Source of the DNA: Lachnospiraceae bacterium UBA7086
Lineage (GTDB): Bacteria > Bacillota > Clostridia > Lachnospirales > Lachnospiraceae
Reading direction: 5' to 3'
NCBI GenBank assembly: GCA_002492525.1
Contig: DKZA01000003.1
Location: 44,392-108,391 of the forward strand
DNA: 64,000 nt
Positions within the stretch are counted from its first letter, which is position 1. Each line of letters begins with the position of its first letter. A model generated the notes under the pieces. It did not search any database, was not told the DNA's origin, and saw only the letters and a program-made list of their open reading frames with translations. The translations under genes and the position numbers were made by a program. This document shows, piece after piece, positions 44,088 through 52,235 of the stretch.

Positions 44088-45570
44088 GAGTGTATACAGA
44101 AAGTATCTCACATATATAATAACAGTAGTTTTTTTATTGAGTCTGCTTCCCATTCTATACCTGGCGGGAATAGATCGGGCTTCGGGAGATGACTGGGGAT
44201 ACGGGCTCTTGACACACAGGGCTTTTATGGAGTCACATTCTCTTTGGCAAGTCTTGCAGGCGGCTTTTCTGACAGTCAGGAATTATTACAGCAGCTGGCA
44301 GGGAACCTGGTTTTCTATTTTTCTCTTTACGTTACAGCCGGAGGCATTTTCTTACGGAATGTACTGGATTGTGCCATATATTATGCTGGGACTTATCATA
44401 GGAAGTGTTTCCAGTCTGTTGTATCAGGTTATGGTACGGTTTTTGGGTATGTCTGTAAGAGACTTTCTTTTACTGGATATGAGTATTCTTTTGCTCCTGA
44501 TTCAATTTGCACCGCACAAGAAATCGGCAATTTTCTGGTATAATGGGACGGCACATTATACGATACCGTTTGCGATTGCTTTGTTTGGTATGGTGTGCTT
44601 TATGCGGTTTGTGCAGACCTGGAAGATGCGGTATGTAGTCTGGGCTTCTTTGTGGATGACACTTTTGGGCGGCACGAATTATCTGGCGGCGATTTTTGGC
44701 TGTCTCGGGTTTCTTTTTCTGGGCATATTCTTTTATCAGAAGAGCAGGAAGGTACTGTGGATGGGGATCCCCTTTGTGATGGAAATGACAGGGCTTTTGA
44801 TCAGCGCGTTGGCACCGGGGAATCAAAGGCGCGGCGGGGAAACTTATGAGATCACGGCGGGACGTATGCTGTGGGCAGTAGCGGAATCTTTCCGGCAGGG
44901 GATAAGAGGGCTTGTCATGGTCGGGAGGGAGCATCCGGTGACTCTGGCGGCCATGGTGATATTAGCGGTAGTTATATGGGATATTTTCCGGGAAGGTGCA
45001 GGGAATGAAAATCGGAAATTTCCGCTGCCGGGGATTGTGATATTTTATTTTTTTGGAACGTATTGCGCCATGTATTGGCCGGGTATTTTTGCAGGAGTTG
45101 AAGTGTCGGGCGGCGTGCCCAATACGATTTACTGGGTGTTTGTCCTAATGGTCATGTGCAGTATGTTGTATGGATTGGGCTGGCTTGCACAAAGATGTGC
45201 CAAACGTGGGAATACGAACAAAAATAACAGGCGATATGTATATATTGCAGGGGGGATGACGGCGTTGGTCATCCTGATAATAGGGCGTAGCAATATTAAG
45301 GATACTACGGATTATATGTGTCTGGAGTATATTATGACAGGGCAGGCCAGGGATTATAAGGAGCAGATGGAGCAGTTTACGCAGTTATTGACAGACGATA
45401 CCGTGGAGGAGGTAGTACTTCCTTCCATCAACGACTGGCAGGGGCCGCTCATGCATATGCCGGTAACGGAAGATCCCGAGGCGTGGACGAATCAGACGGT
45501 AAAAGAGTTTTTCGGGAAAAAGAGTGTGGTTTCCATACCGCGCAAAGAGTGGGAGGAGAGAAGGCACTGA
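44077..45570 (+). CDS. Polytopic membrane protein of DUF6056 type
   Basis: The ATG at 44077 or the TTG at 44080 could start the gene; CGGAGGT lies just upstream and spacing suits the TTG slightly better. The 497-residue protein has about ten to twelve hydrophobic segments and a short C-terminal soluble part (about 445-497). An early acidic motif ASGDDWGYG follows the first helix, reminiscent of GT-C glycosyltransferases, in which DD or DE in the first loop is catalytic. It overlaps the G1P dehydrogenase gene by 11 bases, suggesting a joint role in a glycolipid or cell-wall polymer (inference). Confidence 0.75.
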   Translation: MLDKSVYRKYLTYIITVVFLLSLLPILYLAGIDRASGDDWGYGLLTHRAFMESHSLWQVLQAAFLTVRNYYSSWQGTWFSIFLFTLQPEAFSYGMYWIVPYIMLGLIIGSVSSLLYQVMVRFLGMSVRDFLLLDMSILLLLIQFAPHKKSAIFWYNGTAHYTIPFAIALFGMVCFMRFVQTWKMRYVVWASLWMTLLGGTNYLAAIFGCLGFLFLGIFFYQKSRKVLWMGIPFVMEMTGLLISALAPGNQRRGGETYEITAGRMLWAVAESFRQGIRGLVMVGREHPVTLAAMVILAVVIWDIFREGAGNENRKFPLPGIVIFYFFGTYCAMYWPGIFAGVEVSGGVPNTIYWVFVLMVMCSMLYGLGWLAQRCAKRGNTNKNNRRYVYIAGGMTALVILIIGRSNIKDTTDYMCLEYIMTGQARDYKEQMEQFTQLLTDDTVEEVVLPSINDWQGPLMHMPVTEDPEAWTNQTVKEFFGKKSVVSIPRKEWEERRH

Positions 45571-45612
45571 GGGGAGGAAAGAGGTTACTTTTCACACATT
45601 AAGCAAAGTTGT

Positions 45613-45751
45613 AGCCTGAGCAACTAGAAAATTCTTCGTCAGCCCGCTTTCGCTCCTTTCACAGCGCAACAGACACTAAGCTCGTGAAATACCTCGCTAA
45701 GTGCTGGCGCTGTTCTAGGGCTTCCTTAAGAATTTTCTAGTTGCTCAGGCT
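45613..45751. repeat. Structured intergenic element, copy 1
   Basis: A perfect 24-bp inverted repeat (45613-45636 with 45728-45751) encloses a core that itself folds: AGCGC (45663-45667) with GCGCT (45707-45711) and CACT (45674-45677) with AGTG (45700-45703). The core blocks CGCTTTCGCTCC (45645-45656) and AATACCTCGC (45688-45697) recur in copy 2 at 51926-52058. The outer arms do not match those of copy 2. No open reading frame is present. It is a MITE-like or structured-RNA-like element of unknown function. Confidence 0.85.
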
Positions 45752-45816
45752 GTATATTGGTATAGGTATGAAAAGAAACATAGGTGAGTTTTCATATAAA
45801 ATTAATAAAGCATTTA

Positions 45817-45845
45817 TTGTTTTGTGCGTATCGGGGGTATATAGT
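45817..45845 (+). promoter_or_regulatory. Promoter of the alarmone synthetase gene
   Basis: TTGTTT (45817-45822), 17 bases, TATAGT (45840-45845), about 58 bases before the start codon. It lies downstream of structured element copy 1. Together they account for most of the 333-base gap after 45570. Confidence 0.6.
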
Positions 45846-45903
45846 AAGAGGGAAAGAAGTACTAAATAAAACGTGTGTTATTAAATGGAGGACAGAGGAT
45901 AAA

Positions 45904-46692
45904 ATGAGTGGAAATCCCTTTTTCCCATTGGATGAGATGAGCAGCGATTCCGATGATACGCAGGTGATGCTGATTCCCAAGGTGGACAAGGCCATCTATG
46001 ATCAGCGAAAGAAGCTGGCCGGAACCATGGTGGATTATAAAGAAATGCGCATGCGTTACAGCTGTGCGATCAAAGAGGTACGGACAAAATTTGATGTTTT
46101 AAATTCAGAGTTCAATGTGCGTTACCGGAGAAATCCAATCACATCGATTAATTCCCGCTTAAAGAGCAGTACCAGTATTGTGGAGAAATTGAACCGTAAA
46201 GGACTTGATTTTACGGTAGAAAATGTAGAGAACAACCTTTATGATGTGGCGGGTATCCGGGTAGTGTGTTCTTATGTGGATGATATTTACGGATTGGCGC
46301 AGGCCCTTGCCAAACAGGATGATATTACGGTGATCAAGGAAAAGGATTATATTAAGAATCCCAAGCCTAACGGTTACCGGAGTTATCATATGATCGTGAG
46401 TGTGCCGGTGTTTTTTTCAGACCAGACAAGAGATATGGCGGTGGAAGTGCAGATTCGTACGATTGCCATGGATTTCTGGGCCAGTCTGGAACATCAGCTG
46501 AAATATAAGCAGGAAGTGCCGAATCAGCAGGAAATAGTAGAGCAGCTGACAGACTGTGCGGCGCAGATTGCCTCTATTGATAATCAGATGTGGCAGGTGC
46601 GCAGGCAGATTGAAGTGTCAGAGGATCTGCCGACAGAGGAAGAAGTACTTTTGGAGAAACTGCGCAGGATAGACATTGCAATCAATGAATAA
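45904..46692 (+). CDS. Small alarmone synthetase (RelA/SpoT-family GTP pyrophosphokinase)
   Basis: The start at 45904 follows GGAGGACAGAGGA. The 262-residue protein has only the synthetase domain: SRLKSSTSIVEKL, LYDVAGIRVVC, DYIKNPKPNGYRSYH and VEVQIRTIAMDFWASLEH. There is no HD hydrolase, TGS or ACT domain, so it is a RelQ/RelP-type enzyme that transfers pyrophosphate to GTP or GDP, giving (p)ppGpp. It converges with the ArsR-like gene, overlapping by 11 bases. Confidence 0.93.
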   Translation: MSGNPFFPLDEMSSDSDDTQVMLIPKVDKAIYDQRKKLAGTMVDYKEMRMRYSCAIKEVRTKFDVLNSEFNVRYRRNPITSINSRLKSSTSIVEKLNRKGLDFTVENVENNLYDVAGIRVVCSYVDDIYGLAQALAKQDDITVIKEKDYIKNPKPNGYRSYHMIVSVPVFFSDQTRDMAVEVQIRTIAMDFWASLEHQLKYKQEVPNQQEIVEQLTDCAAQIASIDNQMWQVRRQIEVSEDLPTEEEVLLEKLRRIDIAINE

Positions 46693-47614
46693 TGCTCTCT
46701 TCCATGGGAGCATAGTGAATATCGACCTTGATATCCTGTCCATAGTTGCCGAAAGTCTTGCCGAAGATGGTAAGGCCGCCAATGTGCTCGGCATCATCAT
46801 CGACTGACATGCGGAAACGGAGGCTGCTGCGGTAGTCCAGGTGAAAGCTGTCAATGGTCACATCGGAAATCTGCAGACCGTCTATGAAGGTTCCGTTTTG
46901 ATTGATGACCAATAGCTTTAACAGGCCATATTGGTTCCAGAAAGGAAGCCACCAGTCTGGGTTAAAAAGGCCGCGGGAATCGCCAAAATCTCCCGGGGAG
47001 AGCCAACTGCCTATCCTTACGTCGTTTAGGTAAAAGGCGATATCTGACGGCCACACGCTGTTGATTCCCGGTGCTTCGGAGCTTAACTCTGCGGAAATGC
47101 TGATCTGGGTAATCTTTTGTAAACTCGGAATAAAGTTTGGAATATTATATTCAACAAATCCCTTGCTAAACCAGAGAATATCGGCATTGTAGCGGTCAGG
47201 GTGATCAAAATAACGGGCATCATCCACTTCACCGATCAATGCCTTGTCAGATGCGAGGCCGCAGGTGGGATAGATACGGTAAGCAGAGTAATGGCCGACT
47301 TTAATATCGGTGCTATATACGTTCTGGTTGTTCTGCTGTTTTTCCAGGTCGATTAAAATTTTGTCCAGAAGGATGGAGCATATTTTTTGGTTGCCGTGGC
47401 CGGCGGATTCATTAGAGGTAGAGATAAGACCGCAGCTTTCCAGCTTTTTGATATGACTGGTTAAAGCGCCGTTGGTGATATTTAAATGGGAAGCCAGTTC
47501 ATTCATGCTCATATTTTTGTTTTCAAGAAGAAGATTGAGAATTTCGACGCGGACATCGGAACCGAGAGCTTTAAAAATATCCAGACCGTCGTTTAATGAA
47601 GTAATGTGTAACAA
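46682..47614 (-). CDS. ArsR-like winged-helix transcriptional regulator with large ligand domain
   Basis: A TTG start at 47614 has GGAGG eight bases upstream on the minus strand. The 310-residue protein has an N-terminal winged helix (about 10-85: FKALGSDVRVEILNLLLENK, NITNGALTSHIKKLESCGLI) and a beta-rich C-terminal part (100-310) rich in aromatic residues, with WPSDIAFYLNDVRIGSW and PDWWLPFWNQYG. That part resembles carbohydrate-binding sandwiches, suggesting a sugar-responsive regulator (inference). No obvious target operon adjoins it. Confidence 0.82.
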   Translation of the reverse strand: MLHITSLNDGLDIFKALGSDVRVEILNLLLENKNMSMNELASHLNITNGALTSHIKKLESCGLISTSNESAGHGNQKICSILLDKILIDLEKQQNNQNVYSTDIKVGHYSAYRIYPTCGLASDKALIGEVDDARYFDHPDRYNADILWFSKGFVEYNIPNFIPSLQKITQISISAELSSEAPGINSVWPSDIAFYLNDVRIGSWLSPGDFGDSRGLFNPDWWLPFWNQYGLLKLLVINQNGTFIDGLQISDVTIDSFHLDYRSSLRFRMSVDDDAEHIGGLTIFGKTFGNYGQDIKVDIHYAPMEESIIH

Positions 47615-47703
47615 TTTGAATTCCTCCAGTAGTGAGTATGTGGTTCATGATTTTGGAATGGGAAGATTATCCATAGGATGTATGGTAATAAATACCCACT
47701 AGA

Positions 47704-47732
47704 ATTATATACACAAAAATTTATTTCGTCAA
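47704..47732 (-). promoter_or_regulatory. Promoter of the ArsR-like regulator
   Basis: On the minus strand, TTGACG (47727-47732), 17 bases, TATAAT (47704-47709). It leaves a leader of about 83 bases before the TTG start codon. Confidence 0.8.
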
Positions 47733-47821
47733 TGTAATCTCAAGAATTTAATTGTTAGAAATAATAAAATAACATATAAAAATATACAAATTAATAAATA
47801 CATATCCTGTTATTCGGAAAA

Positions 47822-47856
47822 AAACACAGCACTTCGGAAAAGAAAGTGCTGTGTTT
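47822..47856 (-). terminator. Rho-independent terminator after putP
   Basis: AAACACAGCACTT (47822-47834) and AAGTGCTGTGTTT (47844-47856) are complementary. On the minus strand the hairpin is followed by a run of T, so it ends the putP transcript. Confidence 0.9.
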
Positions 47857-47870
47857 AAAATATGTATTCG

Positions 47871-49400
47871 TCAGTTTTTCCGGGCAACTTCTTCAAAAGT
47901 CCTGACAATTTCCGCAGAAGGGGCGGGGGTGAGCAGGGAAACGATTACATTCACGATCAGGGCAATGATAAATGCCGGAAGCAGTTCGTAGATCGCAAAG
48001 GCGCCGCCCAGAGTGGCAATACCGTATTTCCATACAAATACCATGATGCCGCCTGCTATCATACCTGCCAGGGCGCCCTGTTTGTTAGACCGCTTCCAGA
48101 ATAACGCTAATAGAACTACGGGGCCGAAAGCGGCTCCAAATCCAGCCCAGGCAAAGGATACGATGGTAAAGATGGAGCTGTTCGGATCCTGTGCGATAAA
48201 GACGGCGATCAGAGAAATTACAATGACCGTGATACGCGCAATGATCAGAGATGTTTTGGTGTCCAGTTTCTTTTTGCCAAAGTCCTGCATCAGATTCTGG
48301 GAGATACTGGAGGCGGCGGCAAGCAGCTGGGAATCCGCGGTAGACATGGTCGCGGCCAGGATGCCTGCAAGTATAACACCTGCTATCAAAGCGGGAATTA
48401 CACCGCGCATACTAAGCGTGGAGGCAATCTGGACGATAACAGTTTCCGAGTTGCTGCCTTCCAGCATAGGAATGACATTTGCCTTTGACAGGCTATATCC
48501 GATCACGCCGATGAATACGGCCACTGCCATAGAGATGACCACCCATACACTGGCGATTCTGCGGGAGAGCTTCAGCTTGTTTTCATCCTCGATCGCCATG
48601 AAACGCAGTAAAATATGGGGCATACCGAAATAGCCTAATCCCCATGCAAGAGTGGAGAATATGGTCAAGGTTGTATATGGCTTGGCAGACATGGTGTCAG
48701 CCACATGCGTCTGCACCATGCTCAGATAGCCGGGAAGTTCTTTTGCATTGGCAATGACCGTGTCGAAACCGCCTACGGTAACAGCACCGAAACATATTAC
48801 AATAAGGAGCGCAACGGACATGGTAATTCCCTGAATCAGGTCGGTTGTGCTGACAGCCAGAAAACCGCCGAGAGTGCAGTAGAGTACGATGACTGCGGCA
48901 CTAAGCAGCATGGCTAACATATAATTCATACCGAATAAGGTACTGAAAAGTTTACCGCAGGCAGCAAAACCCGATGCCGTATAAGGAACGAAGAAAACCA
49001 CGATAACAACAGCGGCAATGCAGGTCAGAATGTGTTTTTCATCACCGTATCTTCTGGCAAAGAAATCCGGGATGGTGAAAGAACCTATTTTACTGGAATA
49101 GCGGCGGATTCGTTTGGAGACAAAGAGCCAGTTAAAGTAAGTGCCGAGAGCAAGTCCGATAGCAGTCCAGCCAACATCTGCAATACCGGATATGTAAGCC
49201 AGTCCCGGAAGACCCATTAAAAGATAACTGCTCATATCAGAGGCTTCTGCACTCATGGCCGTAACAAACGGTCCCAGTTTCCGGCCGCCTAAATAAAATT
49301 CGGCTGCCTGTGTATTCCGTTTGGAAAAGGAGACTCCGATATAGATCATGAAGCCCAGATATACCACAATAGAAATAATGATACAGATTTGTGATGTCAT
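47871..49400 (-). CDS. putP: Sodium/proline symporter
   Basis: The start at 49400 follows AGAGGA on the minus strand; a longer frame to 49481 lacks a site. The 509-residue protein has about thirteen membrane helices and SSS-family features: AAEFYLGGRKLGPFVTAMSA and EASDMSSYLLMGLPG early, TIPDFFARRYG, and GVILAGILAATMSTADSQLL (Na+ site). It fits PutP for sodium-coupled proline uptake. A TGTGTCA/TGACACA inverted repeat lies in its leader. Confidence 0.92.
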   Translation of the reverse strand: MTSQICIIISIVVYLGFMIYIGVSFSKRNTQAAEFYLGGRKLGPFVTAMSAEASDMSSYLLMGLPGLAYISGIADVGWTAIGLALGTYFNWLFVSKRIRRYSSKIGSFTIPDFFARRYGDEKHILTCIAAVVIVVFFVPYTASGFAACGKLFSTLFGMNYMLAMLLSAAVIVLYCTLGGFLAVSTTDLIQGITMSVALLIVICFGAVTVGGFDTVIANAKELPGYLSMVQTHVADTMSAKPYTTLTIFSTLAWGLGYFGMPHILLRFMAIEDENKLKLSRRIASVWVVISMAVAVFIGVIGYSLSKANVIPMLEGSNSETVIVQIASTLSMRGVIPALIAGVILAGILAATMSTADSQLLAAASSISQNLMQDFGKKKLDTKTSLIIARITVIVISLIAVFIAQDPNSSIFTIVSFAWAGFGAAFGPVVLLALFWKRSNKQGALAGMIAGGIMVFVWKYGIATLGGAFAIYELLPAFIIALIVNVIVSLLTPAPSAEIVRTFEEVARKN

Positions 49401-49457
49401 ATGATTCCTCTCATTTCTGCGCACGGTTTGTGCAACTTTCTTATACAAAAACCTGTC

Positions 49458-49480
49458 TGTGTCAGGTGCGCGATGACACA
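49458..49480. promoter_or_regulatory. Inverted repeat in the putP leader
   Basis: TGTGTCA (49458-49464) and TGACACA (49474-49480) flank a nine-base centre, 58-80 bases upstream of the putP start. It has operator spacing. The binding protein is unknown. Confidence 0.5.
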
Positions 49481-49552
49481 AACCTTTAGCTAGTTTATCA
49501 TAAGGGAAAGTAGAATAAAATATGAACTAAAGTATAGAATAAAGTTTATACT

Positions 49553-50146
49553 CTAGTGGGAGGCTGTGATAAATCCACGCAAGAAGGTGGGGAGCAGTGT
49601 ACCCGCATACTGATAGAGAGAGTATTCGCCGTTACAAATGCACCAGTCATACAGTATGGCACGCTCAAAGAGAGAGTAGGCCTTAACGATTTCATTGACT
49701 GACAAATCTTTTCGCAATTCCTCAGTCTTTTGCCCGTCTATAATGATTTTGCGAAGCAGTCTATAATAGGTACGTCCATGATCCAGCAGATGCTTTTCTC
49801 CGGTGGTAGTAAGCTGGGTGGAGAGTAGTCTTGCCAGAAGATCCAGGGGGACGCGGTTTTCGATCATTAGAAACAGCTCATGGTTTAAATAAATCAGGCG
49901 GTCAAAACTAGAGGGAAAATCTTCTAAAGAAGGAGTCAGCTCCTCATATTTTTTGTCAAAAAGATAGGAAAGAGAAGAGAGGAGGGCATCTTTACTGTCA
50001 AAGTAATGATAAAAGGAACCCTTTGAGGTTGCTGAGTGCTCTACGATATCGTCTATGGTGGTGTCTTCGTAACCCTGTTCGTAGAAAAGTTCCCAGGCTG
50101 ACTCTATGATGCGGCCTTTGGTATTGCGGCTGTCTTTTCTCGGCAT
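49553..50146 (-). CDS. TetR/AcrR family transcriptional regulator
   Basis: The 197-residue protein has an N-terminal TetR helix-turn-helix (about 8-55: RIIESAWELFYEQGYEDTTI, SATSKGSFYHYFDSKDALL, family blocks) and an all-helical ligand domain. AAAGGAG precedes the ATG on the minus strand. Its promoter is TTGCAT-17-TATAAT (50181-50209). TetR proteins repress genes for efflux or metabolism until a ligand binds; the adjacent putP, in the same direction, is a possible but unproven target. Confidence 0.92.
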   Translation of the reverse strand: MPRKDSRNTKGRIIESAWELFYEQGYEDTTIDDIVEHSATSKGSFYHYFDSKDALLSSLSYLFDKKYEELTPSLEDFPSSFDRLIYLNHELFLMIENRVPLDLLARLLSTQLTTTGEKHLLDHGRTYYRLLRKIIIDGQKTEELRKDLSVNEIVKAYSLFERAILYDWCICNGEYSLYQYAGTLLPTFLRGFITASH

Positions 50147-50180
50147 AACAGATTCTCCTTTGCATAATTATTGTAAATCT

Positions 50181-50209
50181 ATTATAGAAAGTTTAAATGA
50201 TATATGCAA
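50181..50209 (-). promoter_or_regulatory. Promoter of the TetR-family gene
   Basis: On the minus strand, TTGCAT (50204-50209), 17 bases, TATAAT (50181-50186), about 35 bases before the start codon at 50146. TGCATA and TATGCA half-sites flank the region and may be an operator. Confidence 0.8.
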
Positions 50210-50436
50210 TATTAGTATGGAAAATAAGTGAAAATAATAGACTGTTAGATGTATGATTCGTGATAGTATCAAAGGAAATAATGACGAGAAAAATAGAGAT
50301 TCCGTCTATAAAGCATTTGACAGGGGCAGGAGCGAGCCTTTACTATAATATAAGGAATGGCAGGTATCGCACAGTGGAATGAAAAGGTTATAATGTGGTA
50401 TCTGTCATGCATATAATGATACATGGGAGACTTAGG

Positions 50437-51879
50437 ATGAAGGAAATGACGGGGCTTCCGCAGGCATTTTGTGAACGGATGAAGAAACTTTTGAAAGAAG
50501 AGTACACAGCTTTTGTATCCTGTTACGAGCAAGAACGTTATTATGGATTGAGGTACAATCCTTTCAAGGATTCGGCCAAGACTTTTATAGAAAAGATGCC
50601 TTTTGATCTTTCTAAAATTTCCTGGGCGAAAGAGGGATATTATTATCAGGCTCTGCAACAGCCGGGAAAGCATGTGCTCCACGAAATCGGGTCATACTAT
50701 ATTCAGGAACCTTCTGCCATGGCTGTGGTGGAGATTTTGGATCCACAGCCGGGGGAGAGAATCCTGGATCTGTGTGCGGCTCCGGGAGGTAAGACGACAC
50801 AGATTGCAGGCAGAATGAACGCAAGCGGGATTCTTGTATCAAATGAAATCATACATGAGCGGGCGAAAATTCTCTCTCAGAACGTAGAAAGGATGGGAAT
50901 TTCCAACTGCGTTGTGTGCAGCGAAAGTCCGGAACGGATGGCGGTGCTTTTCCCGGCTTTTTTTGACCGGATCCTGGTAGATGCTCCCTGTTCCGGAGAG
51001 GGAATGTTTCGCAAGGATGAGACGGCCAGACAGGAGTGGTCTTTGTCCCAGGTACAAATGTGTGCGGACAGACAGAGAGGGATACTCGAGGAGGCGGCCA
51101 GGATGCTAAAACCGGGTGGTGTTCTGGTTTATTCCACCTGCACCTTCGCACCGGAAGAGAACGAAGGAACAATCAGTGCATTTATACATGCGCATGATGA
51201 CTTTATAATAGAAGAAACGCCTTGCGACAGCGCTTTTTTACATGGACAGCCGGAGTGGATACCGGATCCGGCCGTGGGCATTGAGTATACCATGCGCCTT
51301 TGGCCCCATAAGCTTAAAGGGGAGGGACATTATATTGCCCGTCTGCGCAGAAAAGGGCAGCCGGTGGAACTGACAGGGCAGGAAGAGGAGAAAGCGCGTT
51401 TCAAGGGAAAGAAAAAGGGGAGAGAGAAGAACCGGAGGGAGCGAGACGATGACAGGAAACTGCGGGAAGCGGCGGAGGTGTTTCTCACAGAGGAACTGGG
51501 GATAGCGCCGGCATGGATGGAGAGTCATAGGGGAACGATTATGAGGTTTGCACAGCAGCTGTATCTGGTACCGGAGGAAATGATACCTATGGCAGGGATG
51601 AAGATCCTGCGGCCGGGATTATGCCTTCTTGCAGACAAAAAGAATCGTTTTGAGCCTGCTCATGCGCTGGCACTTTCGCTTGGTGAGGAAGATACAGAGC
51701 GGGTCAGGGAGCTTACCAAAGAAGAGGCGGAATGTTACATTCATGGAGAGAGTGTTTCCTGCAAAGAAGAAAAAGGATGGATACTCCTTACTTATAGCGG
51801 ATATCCGGTTGGATTCGGGAAGGCTTCCGGGGGACAGATGAAAAACCATTATCCCAAGGGGCTTCGTATCAACAGATAG
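50437..51879 (+). CDS. RsmB/RsmF-family RNA cytosine-C5 methyltransferase
   Basis: The start at 50437 follows GGGAGAC. The 480-residue protein has a methyltransferase domain with DLCAAPGGKT (SAM binding), VDAPCSGEGMF and YSTCTFAPEENE, giving the two catalytic cysteines of the NOL1/NOP2/Sun family. The C-terminal third contains a basic linker and a RsmF-like RNA-binding domain, matching the longer RsmF/YebU type that makes m5C in 16S rRNA. A tentative TTGACA at 50317 may belong to its promoter. Confidence 0.92.
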   Translation: MKEMTGLPQAFCERMKKLLKEEYTAFVSCYEQERYYGLRYNPFKDSAKTFIEKMPFDLSKISWAKEGYYYQALQQPGKHVLHEIGSYYIQEPSAMAVVEILDPQPGERILDLCAAPGGKTTQIAGRMNASGILVSNEIIHERAKILSQNVERMGISNCVVCSESPERMAVLFPAFFDRILVDAPCSGEGMFRKDETARQEWSLSQVQMCADRQRGILEEAARMLKPGGVLVYSTCTFAPEENEGTISAFIHAHDDFIIEETPCDSAFLHGQPEWIPDPAVGIEYTMRLWPHKLKGEGHYIARLRRKGQPVELTGQEEEKARFKGKKKGREKNRRERDDDRKLREAAEVFLTEELGIAPAWMESHRGTIMRFAQQLYLVPEEMIPMAGMKILRPGLCLLADKKNRFEPAHALALSLGEEDTERVRELTKEEAECYIHGESVSCKEEKGWILLTYSGYPVGFGKASGGQMKNHYPKGLRINR

Positions 51880-51925
51880 AAATGTTTTGAAAAAGGAATT
51901 GTATACTTTTTTCTTGATTGTCGAA

Positions 51926-52058
51926 ATTGTACAAATAGCATAACCAACGCAGACTCGCTTTCGCTCCGTTCAAAACGCAGCAGTACTAGGCTCGAAAATA
52001 CCTCGCCAAGTACTGGCGTTTTTCAAGGGTCTGCTTATGGTTATACTATTTGCACAAT
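51926..52058. repeat. Structured intergenic element, copy 2
   Basis: Outer arms 51926-51946 and 52038-52058 pair at 19 of 21 positions. The inner stem pairs AAAACGC (51972-51978) with GCGTTTT (52016-52022) and CAGTACT (51981-51987) with AGTACTG (52009-52015). The blocks CGCTTTCGCTCC (51956-51967) and AATACCTCGC (51997-52006) match copy 1, but the stems have different, still complementary, bases. It occupies much of the 356-base gap between the RsmF-type and MBOAT genes. No coding potential is seen. Confidence 0.85.
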
Positions 52059-52145
52059 CATTACAGCGTTGAAATGAGTTTCACGATTACGTGATATTTT
52101 ATTCAAAGGGAAGAATAGGATATTTCAGGAAAAGCAATTTTGGCC

Positions 52146-52174
52146 TTGTAAAATCATTTTACCTGGAATATACT
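52146..52174 (+). promoter_or_regulatory. Promoter of the MBOAT/SGNH operon with an embedded palindrome
   Basis: TTGTAA (52146-52151), 17 bases, TATACT (52169-52174). The palindrome GTAAAAT-C-ATTTTAC at 52148-52162 overlaps the -35 box and spacer, so it is a likely repressor site. The transcript would start near 52181. Confidence 0.75.
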
Positions 52175-52235
52175 AGATATAGGGTTTGTACATAAGAAAA
52201 ACCGCCCTAATTTGTGTGTGGGAGTTTCTATATCA

